A stretch of 6,629 nucleotides of DNA. Origin: RGIG4608 sp964534905. Its GTDB lineage: Bacteria; Bacillota; Clostridia; Oscillospirales; CAG-272. The DNA lies in assembly GCA_964534905.1 (NCBI GenBank), contig CAZHPZ010000051.1:1-6629 (forward strand), read 5' to 3'. Positions within the stretch are counted from its first letter, which is position 1, and each line of letters begins with the position of its first letter. Below, in pieces: positions 5,914 through 6,629 of the stretch. The notes beneath the pieces were generated by a model that had not been told where the DNA came from, searched no databases, and saw only the letters and a program-made list of their open reading frames with translations. The translations under genes and the position numbers were made by a program.

Positions 5914-6291
5914 TTAACGGCTTCTCTGTGCGCAAGTGTCGCACACGCCGTAATAGACTGTTTTTTCACCCTCAACCGTGAATCTTTCGTCGGAAAGAAT
6001 TTGCTCCGGTATCGTCGGGGCGATGAATATATCGATTATTCCCTGACAGCGCTTGCAAACAAAGTGACAGTGAGGCGAGACGTCGCCGTCGTAATGAACC
6101 TTGCCGTCGCCCGTGTATATCGGCGTAATGTCGCCGCTTTCCGCAAGACGAGCAAGATTTCTGTACACCGTTCCGAGACTGAGCGCGGGATTTTCGGCGT
6201 GTAGACTGTCGTAGACCATATCCGCCGTCGGATGTGTCTTGACGCTTTTTATCGCCGTAAGAATAAGCTCTCTCTGATGTGAGTATCTCAT
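5914..6291 (-). CDS. perR: Fur-family regulator, PerR-type peroxide sensor
   Basis: A DNA-binding metalloregulator that in the PerR branch is inactivated when Fe-bound His residues are oxidised by peroxide. It has 125 residues, about 20 fewer than B. subtilis PerR, mostly at the N-terminus. The winged helix covers roughly 1-60, with HPTADMVYDSL (20-30) and the recognition helix LSLGTVYRNLARL (37-49). The dimer domain has H74-C-H76, structural Zn cysteines C79 and C82 (FVCKRC), and C117 and C120 (YYGVCDTC). Aligned by eye to B. subtilis PerR, His20 matches H37, Asp68 matches D85, His74 and His76 match H91 and H93, and Asp87 matches D104. Asp rather than Glu at the D85 position favours PerR over Fur. 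Ribosome site AAAGGA at 6306-6301. It is followed by rbr in the same operon and preceded by its own operator. Fur or a Fe-responsive role remains possible. Confidence 0.88.
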   Translation of the reverse strand: MRYSHQRELILTAIKSVKTHPTADMVYDSLHAENPALSLGTVYRNLARLAESGDITPIYTGDGKVHYDGDVSPHCHFVCKRCQGIIDIFIAPTIPEQILSDERFTVEGEKTVYYGVCDTCAQRSR

Positions 6292-6316
6292 TTTCTTTTG
6301 TCCTTTTGAATTAATA

Positions 6317-6335
6317 AATGATAATAATTATCATT
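6317..6335. promoter_or_regulatory. Fur/PerR-family operator, perfect 19-bp palindrome
   Basis: AATGATAAT (6317-6325) and ATTATCATT (6327-6335) are perfect 9-bp arms around one central A. The inner 15 bp equal the 7-1-7 Fur box TGATAATnATTATCA. The PerR box of B. subtilis is TTATAATnATTATAA, so the second and second-to-last positions differ. It lies just downstream of the -10 box, over about +3 to +21 of the perR transcript, where binding would block initiation. Autoregulation of the perR-rbr operon is inferred. Confidence 0.9.
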
Positions 6336-6344
6336 ACTGTTTAT

Positions 6345-6372
6345 ATTATATCACAAAAAATCCGTTTGTCAA
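6345..6372 (-). promoter_or_regulatory. Consensus sigma-A promoter of the perR-rbr operon, extended -10
   Basis: On the minus strand TTGACA (6372-6367) and TATAAT (6350-6345) match the consensus at every position with a 16-bp spacer. TGA precedes the -10 hexamer, giving an extended -10. A/T tracts at 6374-6403 upstream resemble an UP element. Transcription should start near 6338, giving a leader of about 47 nt that contains the operator. Confidence 0.92.
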
Positions 6373-6442
6373 TACCTTTTTTGAAAAAATTAAATATTTT
6401 TTTGCCGATGGGCAACTGAACATCTCCCTCGTTCACAAAACA

Positions 6443-6466
6443 AAAAATCCGCTGCGGCGGATTTTT
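6443..6466 (-). terminator. Intrinsic terminator of the right-edge gene
   Basis: AAAAATCCGC (6443-6452) and GCGGATTTTT (6457-6466) are perfect 10-bp arms around a 4-nt loop. On the minus strand the stem starts 5 nt after the stop codon at 6472 and runs into TTTTTTGTTTTG. The stem is symmetric with A and T ends, so it could work both ways, but no plus-strand gene ends here. Confidence 0.85.
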
Positions 6467-6471
6467 GGGGT

Positions 6472-6629
6472 TTAATAAATGTATTTTAAGATAATGTCCT
6501 GCGAGTAGTCTCCGTAATGCTTGCCGAAGATGTTTATTCCTCCAACATGCTTTGCGTGAGGATCAACTCCTATTTTAAGTGAAAGATAGTTAGTTTCTAT
6601 TGCATCGAGTTTCAAACTTCTTATGTTAG
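6472..6629 (-). CDS. C-terminal 51 residues of an unidentified protein, possibly a transcriptional regulator
   Basis: The frame is open from the right edge to TAA at 6474-6472, and the terminator follows at once. The codons resemble those of the other genes. The visible part runs from NIRSLKLDAIETNYLSLKIG through DPHAKHVGGINIFG and HYGDYSQDI to a KYIY end. The DPHAxHVGGINxFG block with GDYxQDI looks strongly conserved. From memory it resembles the tail of a helix-turn-helix (ArsR-annotated) regulator group in Firmicutes, but no DNA-binding part is visible here. No function is claimed. Confidence 0.8.
   Translation of the reverse strand, partial: NIRSLKLDAIETNYLSLKIGVDPHAKHVGGINIFGKHYGDYSQDIILKYIY

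Noticed and set aside
6402..6415. TTGCC/GGCAA hairpin upstream of the perR promoter
   Set aside because: It has only five base pairs in AT-rich surroundings, so chance is a sufficient explanation.

Overview
This window looks like a chromosomal segment of an anaerobic, spore-forming Firmicute of the class Clostridia. The main reasons are a SpoIVB sporulation peptidase, an ATP-driven formate-tetrahydrofolate ligase, a reverse rubrerythrin with a PerR-type regulator, strong AGGAGG-like ribosome binding sites, consensus sigma-A promoters and moderate GC. Two families of palindromic intergenic repeats fit uncultured gut-type Clostridia, but the species cannot be named from the sequence.

Layout. 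Positions 1-1100 (minus) hold nearly all of spoIVB; its last residues lie beyond the left edge. Divergent from it, 1267-1992 (plus) encodes an unassigned protein with a PD-(D/E)xK-like E...D...ExQ pattern and a winged-helix-like C-terminus. Positions 1993-2586 have no credible gene. They are a mosaic of hairpins: a 226-bp element with long inverted ends, a perfect 14-bp-arm palindrome, and a composite palindromic element ending one base before the -35 box of the next promoter.

Positions 2587-5309 form a plus-strand transcription unit. A consensus sigma-A promoter drives fhs. A small two-helix membrane protein follows, whose ribosome binding site overlaps the fhs stop codon, then a membrane-anchored, mostly extracytoplasmic protein. 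A strong hairpin that can work in both directions ends the unit.

Positions 5323-6372 form a minus-strand oxidative-stress operon, perR then rbr. It has a near-ideal promoter, and a perfect 19-bp palindrome sits over the predicted transcript start. The regulator carries the PerR-type metal ligands including the diagnostic Asp, yet the operator reads as a consensus Fur box rather than a PerR box. At the right edge (6472-6629, minus) is the C-terminus of another gene, followed by its own terminator.

The clearest functional link is PerR sensing peroxide and controlling both itself and a rubrerythrin that removes peroxide and oxygen. The fhs unit supplies 10-formyl-tetrahydrofolate; the job of its two membrane partners is unknown. 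No clearly new multi-gene system is visible. The points most worth following are the PerR/Fur-box mismatch, the ExQ nuclease-like protein and the repeat mosaic.
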